The notes beneath the pieces were generated by a model that was not told the origin of the DNA, searched no databases, and saw only the letters and a list, made by a program, of their open reading frames with translations. A stretch of 37,538 nt of DNA from contig CACGIE010000011.1 in the NCBI GenBank assembly GCA_902573015.1, forward strand, positions 1 to 37,538, written 5' to 3'. Both the position numbers and the translations under genes were made by a program. Numbering within the stretch: the first letter of the stretch is position 1; each line of letters begins with the position of its first letter. The stretch is from an uncultured Candidatus Poseidoniales archaeon. GTDB taxonomy: Archaea; Thermoplasmatota; Poseidoniia; Poseidoniales; Thalassarchaeaceae. This document shows positions 8,941 to 16,151 of this stretch, one piece after another.

Positions 8941-9072
8941 ATGTATGTCTTCCGCAGGGGTCATTGATACCCTTCATTTTCGGTCAAATCTGTCAAAATC
9001 GAGCATCTGTGTCTAGAAAATGCATCCCCAACCTTCAAAATGGGTGTTTGGCTCGCGTGGCTCGCTATGTCA

Positions 9073-9423
9073 ATGGTTTACAACAGCAAGATGAAGGAAG
9101 CAATAAAGGCTGGCGGATGCAACACCGCTGGAGACGCCGCTGGCGCTCTGAATGCAGCAGTAGAAGCTGCAGTTGCATCGGCAGTCGCTCGATGCGGCTC
9201 TAACGGCCGAAAGACCATCCGCTCGCACGACATCGGAAGCGGAAGCTCGGATTCGGGTATGGTCGTAGCCAGCAGGGTCAAGGAGGCCTTCAAGGCTCAC
9301 GGCTGCAACACTGGTGGAGATGCTATGGGAGCAATGAACGCTCTAGCAGAGTCCGCTGTGTCAGATGCAGTTGCAAGGGCTCAGGCAAACGGACGAAAGA
9401 CCGTTCGCGCAAGCGACTTCTGA
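9073..9423 (+). CDS. Tandem histone-fold protein (doublet, short third helix)
   Basis: A 116-residue protein made of two copies of one module (about 1-54 and 63-116), identical at about 33 of 54 positions. Each copy has MVxxSxxKEAxKAxGCNT, a GDAxGAxNA...AVAR helix and an NGRKTxRxxD loop. The GRKT...D segment is the histone L2 loop signature. Helix 3 after it is almost absent, as in the alpha3-truncated histones of bacteria and some archaea. Covalent pairing of two folds would give an intramolecular dimer, as in the doublet histones of Methanopyrus and halophiles. It probably binds or bridges DNA. The ATG at 9073 was chosen because the second copy begins MVVASRVKEA exactly as the first begins MVYNSKMKEA; the ATG at 9040 would add 11 unrelated residues. 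It is transcribed divergently from the six-gene operon. Confidence 0.78.
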   Translation: MVYNSKMKEAIKAGGCNTAGDAAGALNAAVEAAVASAVARCGSNGRKTIRSHDIGSGSSDSGMVVASRVKEAFKAHGCNTGGDAMGAMNALAESAVSDAVARAQANGRKTVRASDF

Positions 9424-9730
9424 AGTCTTAGATCGGGTTTCCCGAGCTACTGCCTAGCGGATGCTCTGCCAGCCAATCGGTAGAGAAGTAAGCTACACTG
9501 ACGAAGATCCCACGACGACGGACGAAACGAACCGTTCAAGTCAGCCACCCACCATGGAGGGTCATGGACGTAAGACCGATCCTCAATGCTGCCAGGCTCG
9601 TCTTGATCTTCCTGTTCATCCTCTTCGTAGTGTTCAGTAGGACATCGATGCTGAGGGATAACCCTCTGAGTGGAATTCTTGGATGACGTGATTAGTATAA
9701 GACTAAATTTCACGATTACCTAGCCGCCCC
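9424..9730. other. 307-base gap with one possible small ORF
   Basis: After the histone-like gene there is a short hairpin (TCGGG-TTT-CCCGA, 9433-9445) that might aid termination. The only coding candidate is the 40-residue membrane ORF at 9564. An 88-residue minus-strand frame here has a composition unlike a real protein. AT-rich DNA at 9693-9709 is suitable as the promoter of the gene at 9731. Confidence 0.5.
9564..9686 (+). CDS. Possible 40-residue single-span membrane protein
   Basis: From the ATG at 9564 to the TGA at 9684-9686 the frame encodes a 40-residue peptide. A basic N-terminus (MDVRPILNAAR) is followed by a strong hydrophobic segment, LVLIFLFILFVVF, and a polar tail. A GGAGGG lies just upstream, but only about 2 nt from the ATG, too close to be a convincing ribosome site. 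The hydrophobic helix bounded by Arg residues is the main support. It could equally be a chance frame. Confidence 0.4.
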   Translation: MDVRPILNAARLVLIFLFILFVVFSRTSMLRDNPLSGILG

Positions 9731-10000
9731 GTGATAGAATCAATAATCGATTTTGCCCATAGCGAGGTGGTAGCCTACCTCGGGATGGCCCTCATCTTGA
9801 CTGCCTTTCTGCTTGAGACCAGGGACTTCCTGAATAGCAAGTCTTCCACTTACTTGTGGATGATGGCAGGAGGTGCGGGCCTACTTGCCATTCGCGCATA
9901 TCTTATCGATGAGTGGGCCTTCTTCATTCTGGAGGCAGTATGGTTCGGGGCTGCAGTAATGGGGCTCTGGGCATTGTCTACACGCAATAGTGACGACTAA
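9731..10000 (+). CDS. Small membrane protein, CBU_0592-like
   Basis: An 89-residue protein starting at GTG with three hydrophobic segments: AYLGMALILTAFLL (about 15-28), YLWMMAGGAGLLAIRAYLI (about 41-59) and AFFILEAVWFGAAVMGLWAL (about 63-82). The spacing and the AVWxGxAxxGLW ending resemble the CBU_0592-type small membrane proteins found in many bacteria, whose function is unknown to me. AT-rich TATA-like DNA (9693-9709) about 25-35 nt upstream of the GTG supports this start. It converges on the SLOG gene with a 2-nt gap. Confidence 0.65.
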   Translation: MIESIIDFAHSEVVAYLGMALILTAFLLETRDFLNSKSSTYLWMMAGGAGLLAIRAYLIDEWAFFILEAVWFGAAVMGLWALSTRNSDD

Positions 10001-10002
10001 TT

Positions 10003-10452
10003 TCACTCTACCTCGACTACTTCTGTGGGGATTCCCATTTTGGATGCTCTCTCAATTACGACCCTAGTCCATTTGCTAGTGGGAGATGGCATAGCTAGGA
10101 TGTGAGATGCTGAATCGAGGATTTTCTTGGTCAGAGAATTGGGCGCCTCAGCTCTGTTTCTATCAACCAAGGTTCTCTGGGGGTCATCCCACTCTTCGGA
10201 GAAGATGGCTATGGGGACCAAATTATTGTCCGACCATCTCTCTGCCATGTAGTCCACTCCGCTCGCCCCTCCGACTATGATCAGATCCGGGTATGTATTC
10301 TCAGAAATCCACTTTTCTAATACCGACTCGAAGATTTCGAAGTCGTAGAAACGACTACTTCCTACTATTGCTAAGTTTACCACTGTCCCGTCTAGGTTGA
10401 GGTCGCGCCTACCCATGGTTTCGATGACTTCCTGACCAGACACCTCGTCCAT
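10003..10452 (-). CDS. SLOG-family (YspA/DUF2493-like) nucleotide-ligand-binding protein
   Basis: A 149-residue Rossmann-like protein. After about 25 residues comes NLAIVGSSRFYDF, then LIIVGGASGVDYMAERWS (about 84-101 region), VDRNRAEAPN and SASHILAMPSPTSKWTRVVIE. The GSSRF and GGASGVD loops are the ligand-binding signature of the cpYpsA/YspA branch of the SLOG superfamily. That branch is thought to bind nucleotide-derived molecules and occurs both in phage or conflict systems and as stand-alone proteins. Nothing nearby suggests a defence island. A TATA-like box 26 nt upstream supports its own leaderless transcript. Confidence 0.72.
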   Translation of the reverse strand: MDEVSGQEVIETMGRRDLNLDGTVVNLAIVGSSRFYDFEIFESVLEKWISENTYPDLIIVGGASGVDYMAERWSDNNLVPIAIFSEEWDDPQRTLVDRNRAEAPNSLTKKILDSASHILAMPSPTSKWTRVVIERASKMGIPTEVVEVE

Positions 10453-10474
10453 AAGTCGTCAGGGTCGCCCCCAT

Positions 10475-10482
10475 GGATAAAT
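10475..10482 (-). promoter_or_regulatory. TATA-like box of the SLOG gene
   Basis: The minus strand reads ATTTATCC, centred about 26 nt before the ATG at 10452. It is almost the same sequence and spacing as the box before the beta-helix gene (TTTTATC). This supports a common archaeal promoter form in this genome with little or no 5' leader. Confidence 0.5.
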
Positions 10483-10518
10483 GCTGCCGAGAGTGATAGG
10501 GAGTCTTACAGTTCCTAA

Positions 10519-11973
10519 TCAGGGTGTGACCCGACTTCTGTCTCGGGGGAAAAGAACCACTTCTCTGACGTTTCCAGCACCGGTTAGCACCATCAGCAAT
10601 CTAGCCACGCCCAAGCCCCATCCAGCATGAGGCGGTGCCCCGTAGCGAAAACCGTCCGTGTAGAATGTGAAGTCCGAGGGGTCAAGCCCGACATCCCTAA
10701 GATTCTGTTCCAATACCTCTACCCTGTGCTCTCTGGCACCTCCGCTTGTCATCTCGTCCCTTCCGTAGTTGAGGTCGAATCCCCTACTTAGTTGCCCCCC
10801 GGTGGATCCTTCTTCACCCGCCTTGTGATGGATGTAGAATGGCTTCATCGACATCGGCCAGCGTGGGATGAAGTGGAAGCCAGGATACTTCTCTGCGATG
10901 ATATCGCAGTGGTGGCTTTCTATATCGTCGCCCCAGCTAATCTCCCCCCCTCCTTGCTTCACTATGTCTATTGCCTCGCAGTAAGGTATTCGAGGGAATG
11001 GTAGCGAAGGCGCCTCTACGGTTACAGGGTCATTTCCTTGGGATTCTCGATATTCGTTTACGGCTTCGATTAGGCCCATGTCGTTCTCGGCAATCTTGCA
11101 CCAGATATGGTTAATCATCCTCTCCTGAACCCCCATAACATCCTCATCGTCCATCCATGCGCCCTCGATATCGAACGATACAAACTCGTTTAGGTGCCTG
11201 TAGGTGTCGTGCTTCTCGGCCCTGAAGGCAGCCCCAATTTCGAAAACCCTCTCGAGACCTCCGAGAACTGCGAGCTGTTTGTACAACTGAGGACTCTGCG
11301 AGAGGTATGCATCAGTCTCGAAGTACTTCATTGGGAACAGATTCGTCCCTCCTTCTGCTGCGGCGGCAATTATCTTTGGAGAGTTGATTTCTTGGAATCC
11401 CTCTGAAATCAAATGCTCCCTTCCGTACTGGAGAACCTTACTCCTGAGTTGAAACATCGCGTTCACGTGAGACCTTCTGAGGTCCAAGTGCCTGTTGTCT
11501 AGTCTCACATCAAGACCAACGTTAACCTCGTCAGTGACCCCAACAGGGAGGGGTGTTTCTGAGACTGCCAGAATCTTCCCATCCTCGACATTAACTTCGA
11601 ACTCAGGTGGTGGCAATGGATCTCCCTCGGGAACCTTAGGGGGGCGCTTCTTCGCCACTTTTCCAGTTATTTGGATAGTCGACTCTCTTGTCGAGGATTG
11701 TATCGAGTCGAATAAATCATTATCCATATTATCCTTCTTCAGGAACGCTTGGATTCTCCCGGTTCCATCACGGAGCATCAGGAAGCAAATCGCACCTCTT
11801 CCCCTGACTGTCTCAGCATACCCTGCTATCGTAACCTCAGAACCAACTAGGGACTCTCCTGCCGTGACGACTTGGCCTATGGTGTGCGTACGGTAAGCAG
11901 TTGGCTCCCAGTTTGTACTGTCTCTCATGAAGCCACGTGCCGGACGGTCCCTTTGAAAGGTTTCAGTCAACAT
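10519..11973 (-). CDS. aspS: Aspartyl-tRNA synthetase, archaeal type
   Basis: A class IIb synthetase that attaches Asp to tRNA(Asp), and in many archaea also to tRNA(Asn). The N-terminal OB-fold anticodon-binding domain includes [19 protein letters not shown]. The catalytic core has motif 2 as [15 protein letters not shown] and motif 3 as [33 protein letters not shown] is also characteristic. The ending [10 protein letters not shown], without the bacterial GAD insertion, shows the archaeal/eukaryotic form. The length of 484 residues is slightly above the roughly 430-440 usual. The extra lies at the N-terminus, so the ATG at 11928 (MRDSTNWEP) is an alternative start. The longer start abuts the trmI stop (TAGATG), which favours translational coupling. 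Confidence 0.93.
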   Translation of the reverse strand: MLTETFQRDRPARGFMRDSTNWEPTAYRTHTIGQVVTAGESLVGSEVTIAGYAETVRGRGAICFLMLRDGTGRIQAFLKKDNMDNDLFDSIQSSTRESTIQITGKVAKKRPPKVPEGDPLPPPEFEVNVEDGKILAVSETPLPVGVTDEVNVGLDVRLDNRHLDLRRSHVNAMFQLRSKVLQYGREHLISEGFQEINSPKIIAAAAEGGTNLFPMKYFETDAYLSQSPQLYKQLAVLGGLERVFEIGAAFRAEKHDTYRHLNEFVSFDIEGAWMDDEDVMGVQERMINHIWCKIAENDMGLIEAVNEYRESQGNDPVTVEAPSLPFPRIPYCEAIDIVKQGGGEISWGDDIESHHCDIIAEKYPGFHFIPRWPMSMKPFYIHHKAGEEGSTGGQLSRGFDLNYGRDEMTSGGAREHRVEVLEQNLRDVGLDPSDFTFYTDGFRYGAPPHAGWGLGVARLLMVLTGAGNVREVVLFPRDRSRVTP

Positions 11974-12786
11974 CTATTCTACTTCGTCAGCAACCTTCGC
12001 TGAAATTAGCAAAAAGGCGGTGTGCCCCATTGGCTGGTTGCCAGGCCTCACTCCACCTTTGCTCGCCTTGGACCATCTCCTTTCAACTACCTCTCCGCTC
12101 CATTCCACGACGAGCCCCAATCTTTCGCACTCATTCCATGATTTCTCTAGTTGTGAGCTGGTCGGACAGTAGCAGGCCAGTCTTCCTCCAACTCGTAGGA
12201 GCTTCACCGTTTCCGCGAGTACTCCCCAAGGCTCAGCTATGTCGATAATTGCTGCATCGAGAGAGGTGCATATTTCTTCCAAACTTCCCCCGACTTGCCC
12301 TAAATCACCCGTAACCAGGTGCCATTCTGGGAACTCTGGCAGGATTTGCTCCAAGCGATCCATGTTTAATGCTCCAACCTCGGCATGCTCAGGACGAGAC
12401 TCTACGGATATCAAAGTCCCCGAATTCCCCATTACACTTGCTAGGTGCATTGCTAGTCCGGCTGAACCATGACCTCCTTCCAGGACCTTGGAGCCCACTC
12501 CTATCCCCATCCATGAGATCAGGAAACCTGCGTCCTTTGCGCCAATGACCTGGGCCCTTCTGGACATATTCCTCCTTGCCTCGGGGAGTCTGGGATTAAC
12601 TATCGAGAGCGACTTCTGCCCAACTGCAATCCTATCCCCAATTTCGAATCCTTCCAGTAACTTCTCAGCATCGAATCTGCCTAGGCCCTTTACTTTGACT
12701 TCCCCGGGAACCCTGTGTACGAGGTATGCTCTCCCGTCATCCTCCCTGAGTGCCAACCATTCTCCTATGCTCTCGCCCCGTTGCAT
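11974..12786 (-). CDS. trmI: tRNA (adenine-N1)-methyltransferase, TrmI family
   Basis: A 270-residue SAM-dependent methyltransferase expected to make m1A at position 57/58 of the tRNA T-loop. The N-terminal beta domain (about 1-80) is followed by the SAM site GVGSKVLEGGHGSAGLAMHLA (about 98-118). The family signature DIAEPW lies at about 184-189, then RVGGRLACYCPTSSQ. The C-terminal RPGNQPMGHTAFLL segment matches archaeal TrmI. It is followed directly by aspS, so both products serve tRNA and are probably co-transcribed. Its start faces the divergent surface-protein gene across a gap with an 18-bp palindrome. Confidence 0.9.
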   Translation of the reverse strand: MQRGESIGEWLALREDDGRAYLVHRVPGEVKVKGLGRFDAEKLLEGFEIGDRIAVGQKSLSIVNPRLPEARRNMSRRAQVIGAKDAGFLISWMGIGVGSKVLEGGHGSAGLAMHLASVMGNSGTLISVESRPEHAEVGALNMDRLEQILPEFPEWHLVTGDLGQVGGSLEEICTSLDAAIIDIAEPWGVLAETVKLLRVGGRLACYCPTSSQLEKSWNECERLGLVVEWSGEVVERRWSKASKGGVRPGNQPMGHTAFLLISAKVADEVE

Positions 12787-12832
12787 CGGGATAATGGCGA
12801 CGTTTCAAGTCATTCAATCCGGCAACAGCATA

Positions 12833-12850
12833 CTCGCCCTAAAGGGCGAG
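12833..12850. repeat. 18-bp perfect palindrome in the divergent trmI/surface-protein gap
   Basis: CTCGCCCTAAAGGGCGAG reads the same on both strands. It lies midway between the trmI start (12786) and the surface-protein start (12888), just upstream of the latter's TATA box. Position and symmetry fit an operator for a dimeric regulator. A transcribed hairpin of the trmI leader is an alternative. Confidence 0.45.
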
Positions 12851-12856
12851 CAGAAT

Positions 12857-12866
12857 GATTATACTG
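12857..12866 (+). promoter_or_regulatory. TATA-like box of the thioredoxin-motif surface protein
   Basis: GATTATACTG is centred about 27 nt before the ATG at 12888. This fits a leaderless transcript starting at that ATG and argues against the ATG at 12855, which would lie upstream of the box. Confidence 0.5.
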
Positions 12867-12887
12867 AGTATACTGTCTCAAAATACG

Positions 12888-15800
12888 ATGACTTCAGTCG
12901 TCAGACTACTGATTCACCCAGCCACTTGGGTGTGCGTCCTCCTGGCAATAGCCCCTTCATCTTCAATAATCGACTACCAAGAAGAAGAGGTAGAGAGAAC
13001 GGAATTAGAACAGAAAATAGTCCCGTGGTATGCTAATAGCCCCGGACATACCGTATTCGGCGAGTACGTGGGTGCCCATTGGTGCGGCCCATGCATGAGT
13101 AGCGCCTCTCCCTCCTTGGATAATCTGAAGACATCCAATCCAGAGGAGTTCACATTCGTATCATTCTTCGAGTCTAGCAGTGGAGGCTGGCCAAGCGACG
13201 GTCCAATAAATCGCCAAACCCACGTCATGCAATCCTCATCGGGATATCCGACTTTCTCTTTCGCAGACAGCCAGTCCGGCTCCTGCTACAAGGTCGGAGC
13301 ATCGGGATCCAACTACTACGATAGCGACTTCTCTAGCGGAGGCTGCATGAGCTCTTCCTCCAATGATTTTCAACTGGAGATGTCGATGTCATTGAATTCG
13401 AGTACAGAAGAGGTAACAATAACATTGGACTCGATATACACAGGTTCCCTCTCATCTTTCGAAGTCTACGTTTATGGAGCCGTGACTGAGAAGATAGGAG
13501 CGGATTCCTACGACAACGGTGTAAAGCCGCATCATAATTGGAGAGGATGGTTACTGAATAGTGCCGATTCCGGATTCCAGCAGCTTACGCTATCCCAGGG
13601 CGTATGGGAGTCTCACAGTTGGAATGCACCACTAAGCATGGTTAGGGCCGGCGGAGGCTATACCCAGTGGGAGAATTTCTGGCCTGTTTTCGCACTGATG
13701 GACGGCCCGCATTCGAGTTACAACGAGTTCCTAGTAGCAATAGACCCGGACATGGGTCCGATGATAGATGTAGGAATTCTTGAATTTGAGGTTCAGAATA
13801 CAAACGGGGGGATTGGATTCACTCCCGGGGACTTGCTGCAGGTTTCCACCAGAGTCTCCAACAACGGAGTAGAGCCATACACAGAAGGGGGAGATCTAGG
13901 GGTCTATCTGATTAGTGGTTCAGATGAGATCTACCTCGGAGGGCAGTCCATCGGAACTATCGGAGTCGCCGGATCCTTCCTGCATCAGATTGACTTCGAT
14001 ACCTCAGACATAGAACCTATTCCGTCCGGAGTTTCCACTTTCAGGGCTAAACTCGTGGATATGGGAAGTGATAGGAATTCCTCCAACAATGTAGTTGATG
14101 ATATAGAATATCACGACATGCCGCCAGTTCCATCCCCTCCCGCAGCCACAGGTTCGACAACCTTCGAACGCGGCGATAGGGTGGAGTTTGAGACATCTGC
14201 CCTGCCAAACGACCTCGTGGACGACATGAACACAATGTCTCCGACAATGGAGTATTCAAAGTCCGGCTCCGGGGCATGGGACTCAACCTGGGTAACCGAT
14301 CCAGAAATAGTCGGCTCCGGAGCCAATGCGGTATACGTCCACACCATTCAGACCCCTCCAAACGCAGAGACCGGGAAGTACGACACTAGGGTGATGTGGG
14401 AAGACGCTAGGGGGCTGCAGAGCGACTGGCTAGTAACTAGCGAGGCATTCGAACTGAGCAATGCACTGCCGAGGGTACTTGGAAACAATGATGCGGGATT
14501 CGTAGGGATCCCCACTGTGAAGGTGGGCGAAGCAGAATCGATATCCCTTGTGGGTATGGTCAGAGATGCCGAGACTCCACTTTCTATGCTGTCGATCACT
14601 AGCGACGACCCAGAGTTCGTGAGTTGGAACGCCCCTTCTTCCGAGATCACAGTACTTTTCGATAGTATCGAATCCGACTCAAATGGTAATCCGATTCCCC
14701 AGGGCGTGCTCGTCTCAATCTTCGACGGGGAGGACTCCAACAACGGCATGCTCCTGTTCAACGTAATCGAGAATGGGGCTCCACGATGGGAGCCCATCCC
14801 GACACAGGCTGTATTCGAGGGGGGATCTGCTAGCACTGAACTGACTGGTTACCTCTCGGACTTCGATGAGAATGGGAATCCAGTCCCGCCGTCAGAGATA
14901 TCTCTATCTCTGGTCTCAAACAGCAATGAGGACCTAATCCAAGTCTCCCTAGATGGGCAAACGGTCAGTGTAAGCACGGTTGACCAGGACTCCCACGGAG
15001 TTGCAGAGGTAGTAATCATGGCGGATGATGGTTCCAAAACCTCCCAGACTTCCGTGGTATTCTACGTGATCAATGTCAATGATGCACCTGAGATGGATGT
15101 CTCAATTCTCGATGGCCTCGCACTGAAGTCGGGGGAGCTAGCCTCGATAGGCATACTGCCACTAATCTCTGATATCGACGATCCGGATGATGAGATATGG
15201 GTCGATGTTGACACGTCGATCCCAGGAGCGGCCCAATTCGACTACGTCAGCGGAGTCCTAAACATGCAGTGGGACCAGCCCGGGACCCATTCCGTCAAGA
15301 TGACCCTCATCGATAGCCACGGAGACTGGGGCTCCACCACCTTCGCTGTGACCGTTCTGGACTCGAAGCCCCTGACTTGGCACACTGATTTCCAGCACGG
15401 CGATCTGGAGGTGGAACTGGAGGGCTTTGAGATTGGCACAGACCCGACAGTGACTTTGGTGAACAACGGGGAGGTCGTGATCGAAGAGCCAAAGGTCAGG
15501 TGGACAATTTGTAACGGAATTGTCGGGATTTGCCACTCCGCGGGATCTTTCGACGGATTAGGCCCTTTCCAGGCAATTTCTTCCGATGGGGGAGGCCTAT
15601 CCATCGGGGACTACCTGACCCTCTCGGTCAAGGCAATAGATAGCGATGGATGGGATAGGGAGACAGTCGAGCCACTCGACATTCTTGTCCCGACCACCAG
15701 CGAAGAAGATGACGCAATCGAAGCCCCCGTTCAGGAAGAAGAAAAAGAGTCGAACCAGCAATCCGGGGACGGATCCACCGATATTTCCGTCATGGATGCA

Positions 15801-16076
15801 ATGCTGATAATTCTGATCCTTCTGATATTTGTAGGAGGCGGGACGGTTGCTGGTTTGTACTTCTCTGGAGCCATAGGCAGTAGGGGGGAGCCAGCCCCAA
15901 AGCCCCCCTATTCTCCTGATATCCCCGAGGAGCAGCCCCAGGAGGACCAACCCGTGATAGACTTCGAGCAGCAAGAGGAAATCTACCCGCCTCTGCCCGA
16001 GGGCGGCCTCCCGGAAGGATGGACTATGGATCAGTGGAAGTACTACGGGGAGCAGTGGCTAGAGAGACAGAACTAG
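12888..16076 (+). CDS. Large membrane-anchored surface protein with an N-terminal thioredoxin-like domain
   Basis: About 1062 residues from the ATG at 12888. The N-terminus (TSVVRLLIHPATWVCVLLAIAP) is a signal segment. A thioredoxin-like domain follows with the redox motif AHWCGPCMSS at about residue 62-71, then YPTFSFADSQSGSC. The centre holds repeated beta-sandwich domains of PKD/cadherin-like character (NVNDAPEMDV, DSHGDWGSTTFAVTV, DDGSKTSQTSVVFYV). Near the C-terminus an acidic linker leads to one membrane helix, MLIILILLIFVGGGTVAGLYF. A Pro/Glu-rich cytoplasmic tail ends GLPEGWTMDQWKYYGEQWL. The likely layout is outside-facing with redox chemistry or disulfide handling at the cell surface. 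The tail motif looks like a lineage-specific C-terminal module. The longer start at 12855 is unlikely on promoter grounds. Confidence 0.85.
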   Translation: MTSVVRLLIHPATWVCVLLAIAPSSSIIDYQEEEVERTELEQKIVPWYANSPGHTVFGEYVGAHWCGPCMSSASPSLDNLKTSNPEEFTFVSFFESSSGGWPSDGPINRQTHVMQSSSGYPTFSFADSQSGSCYKVGASGSNYYDSDFSSGGCMSSSSNDFQLEMSMSLNSSTEEVTITLDSIYTGSLSSFEVYVYGAVTEKIGADSYDNGVKPHHNWRGWLLNSADSGFQQLTLSQGVWESHSWNAPLSMVRAGGGYTQWENFWPVFALMDGPHSSYNEFLVAIDPDMGPMIDVGILEFEVQNTNGGIGFTPGDLLQVSTRVSNNGVEPYTEGGDLGVYLISGSDEIYLGGQSIGTIGVAGSFLHQIDFDTSDIEPIPSGVSTFRAKLVDMGSDRNSSNNVVDDIEYHDMPPVPSPPAATGSTTFERGDRVEFETSALPNDLVDDMNTMSPTMEYSKSGSGAWDSTWVTDPEIVGSGANAVYVHTIQTPPNAETGKYDTRVMWEDARGLQSDWLVTSEAFELSNALPRVLGNNDAGFVGIPTVKVGEAESISLVGMVRDAETPLSMLSITSDDPEFVSWNAPSSEITVLFDSIESDSNGNPIPQGVLVSIFDGEDSNNGMLLFNVIENGAPRWEPIPTQAVFEGGSASTELTGYLSDFDENGNPVPPSEISLSLVSNSNEDLIQVSLDGQTVSVSTVDQDSHGVAEVVIMADDGSKTSQTSVVFYVINVNDAPEMDVSILDGLALKSGELASIGILPLISDIDDPDDEIWVDVDTSIPGAAQFDYVSGVLNMQWDQPGTHSVKMTLIDSHGDWGSTTFAVTVLDSKPLTWHTDFQHGDLEVELEGFEIGTDPTVTLVNNGEVVIEEPKVRWTICNGIVGICHSAGSFDGLGPFQAISSDGGGLSIGDYLTLSVKAIDSDGWDRETVEPLDILVPTTSEEDDAIEAPVQEEEKESNQQSGDGSTDISVMDAMLIILILLIFVGGGTVAGLYFSGAIGSRGEPAPKPPYSPDIPEEQPQEDQPVIDFEQQEEIYPPLPEGGLPEGWTMDQWKYYGEQWLERQN

Positions 16077-16103
16077 GTAATTCCACCTCATTTCAACATA
16101 AAC

Positions 16104-16121
16104 GCACCTTCAAGAAGGTGC
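16104..16121. repeat. Inverted repeat upstream of lonB
   Basis: GCACCTT-CAAG-AAGGTGC forms a perfect 7-bp stem with a 4-nt loop. It lies 28 nt after the surface-protein stop and 30 nt before the lonB ATG, directly after an AT-rich ACATAAAC element. It may be a regulator-binding site around the lonB transcription start, or a hairpin ending the upstream transcript. No T-run follows, which weakens the terminator reading. Confidence 0.4.
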
Positions 16122-16151
16122 CACTGGCAGGAAAGTCCCCGGGGGAACACT

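Noticed and set aside
9447-9713. 88-residue minus-strand frame after the histone-like gene
   Set aside because: Its composition lacks any fold-like pattern, it has no promoter or ribosome site, and it opposes the better small plus-strand ORF.
10003-10452. SLOG-family protein as part of a defence island
   Set aside because: No effector, nuclease or phage gene is nearby; neighbours are housekeeping genes.
16104-16121. Rho-independent style terminator of the surface-protein gene
   Set aside because: No T-run follows the stem, and such hairpins are not the usual archaeal termination signal.
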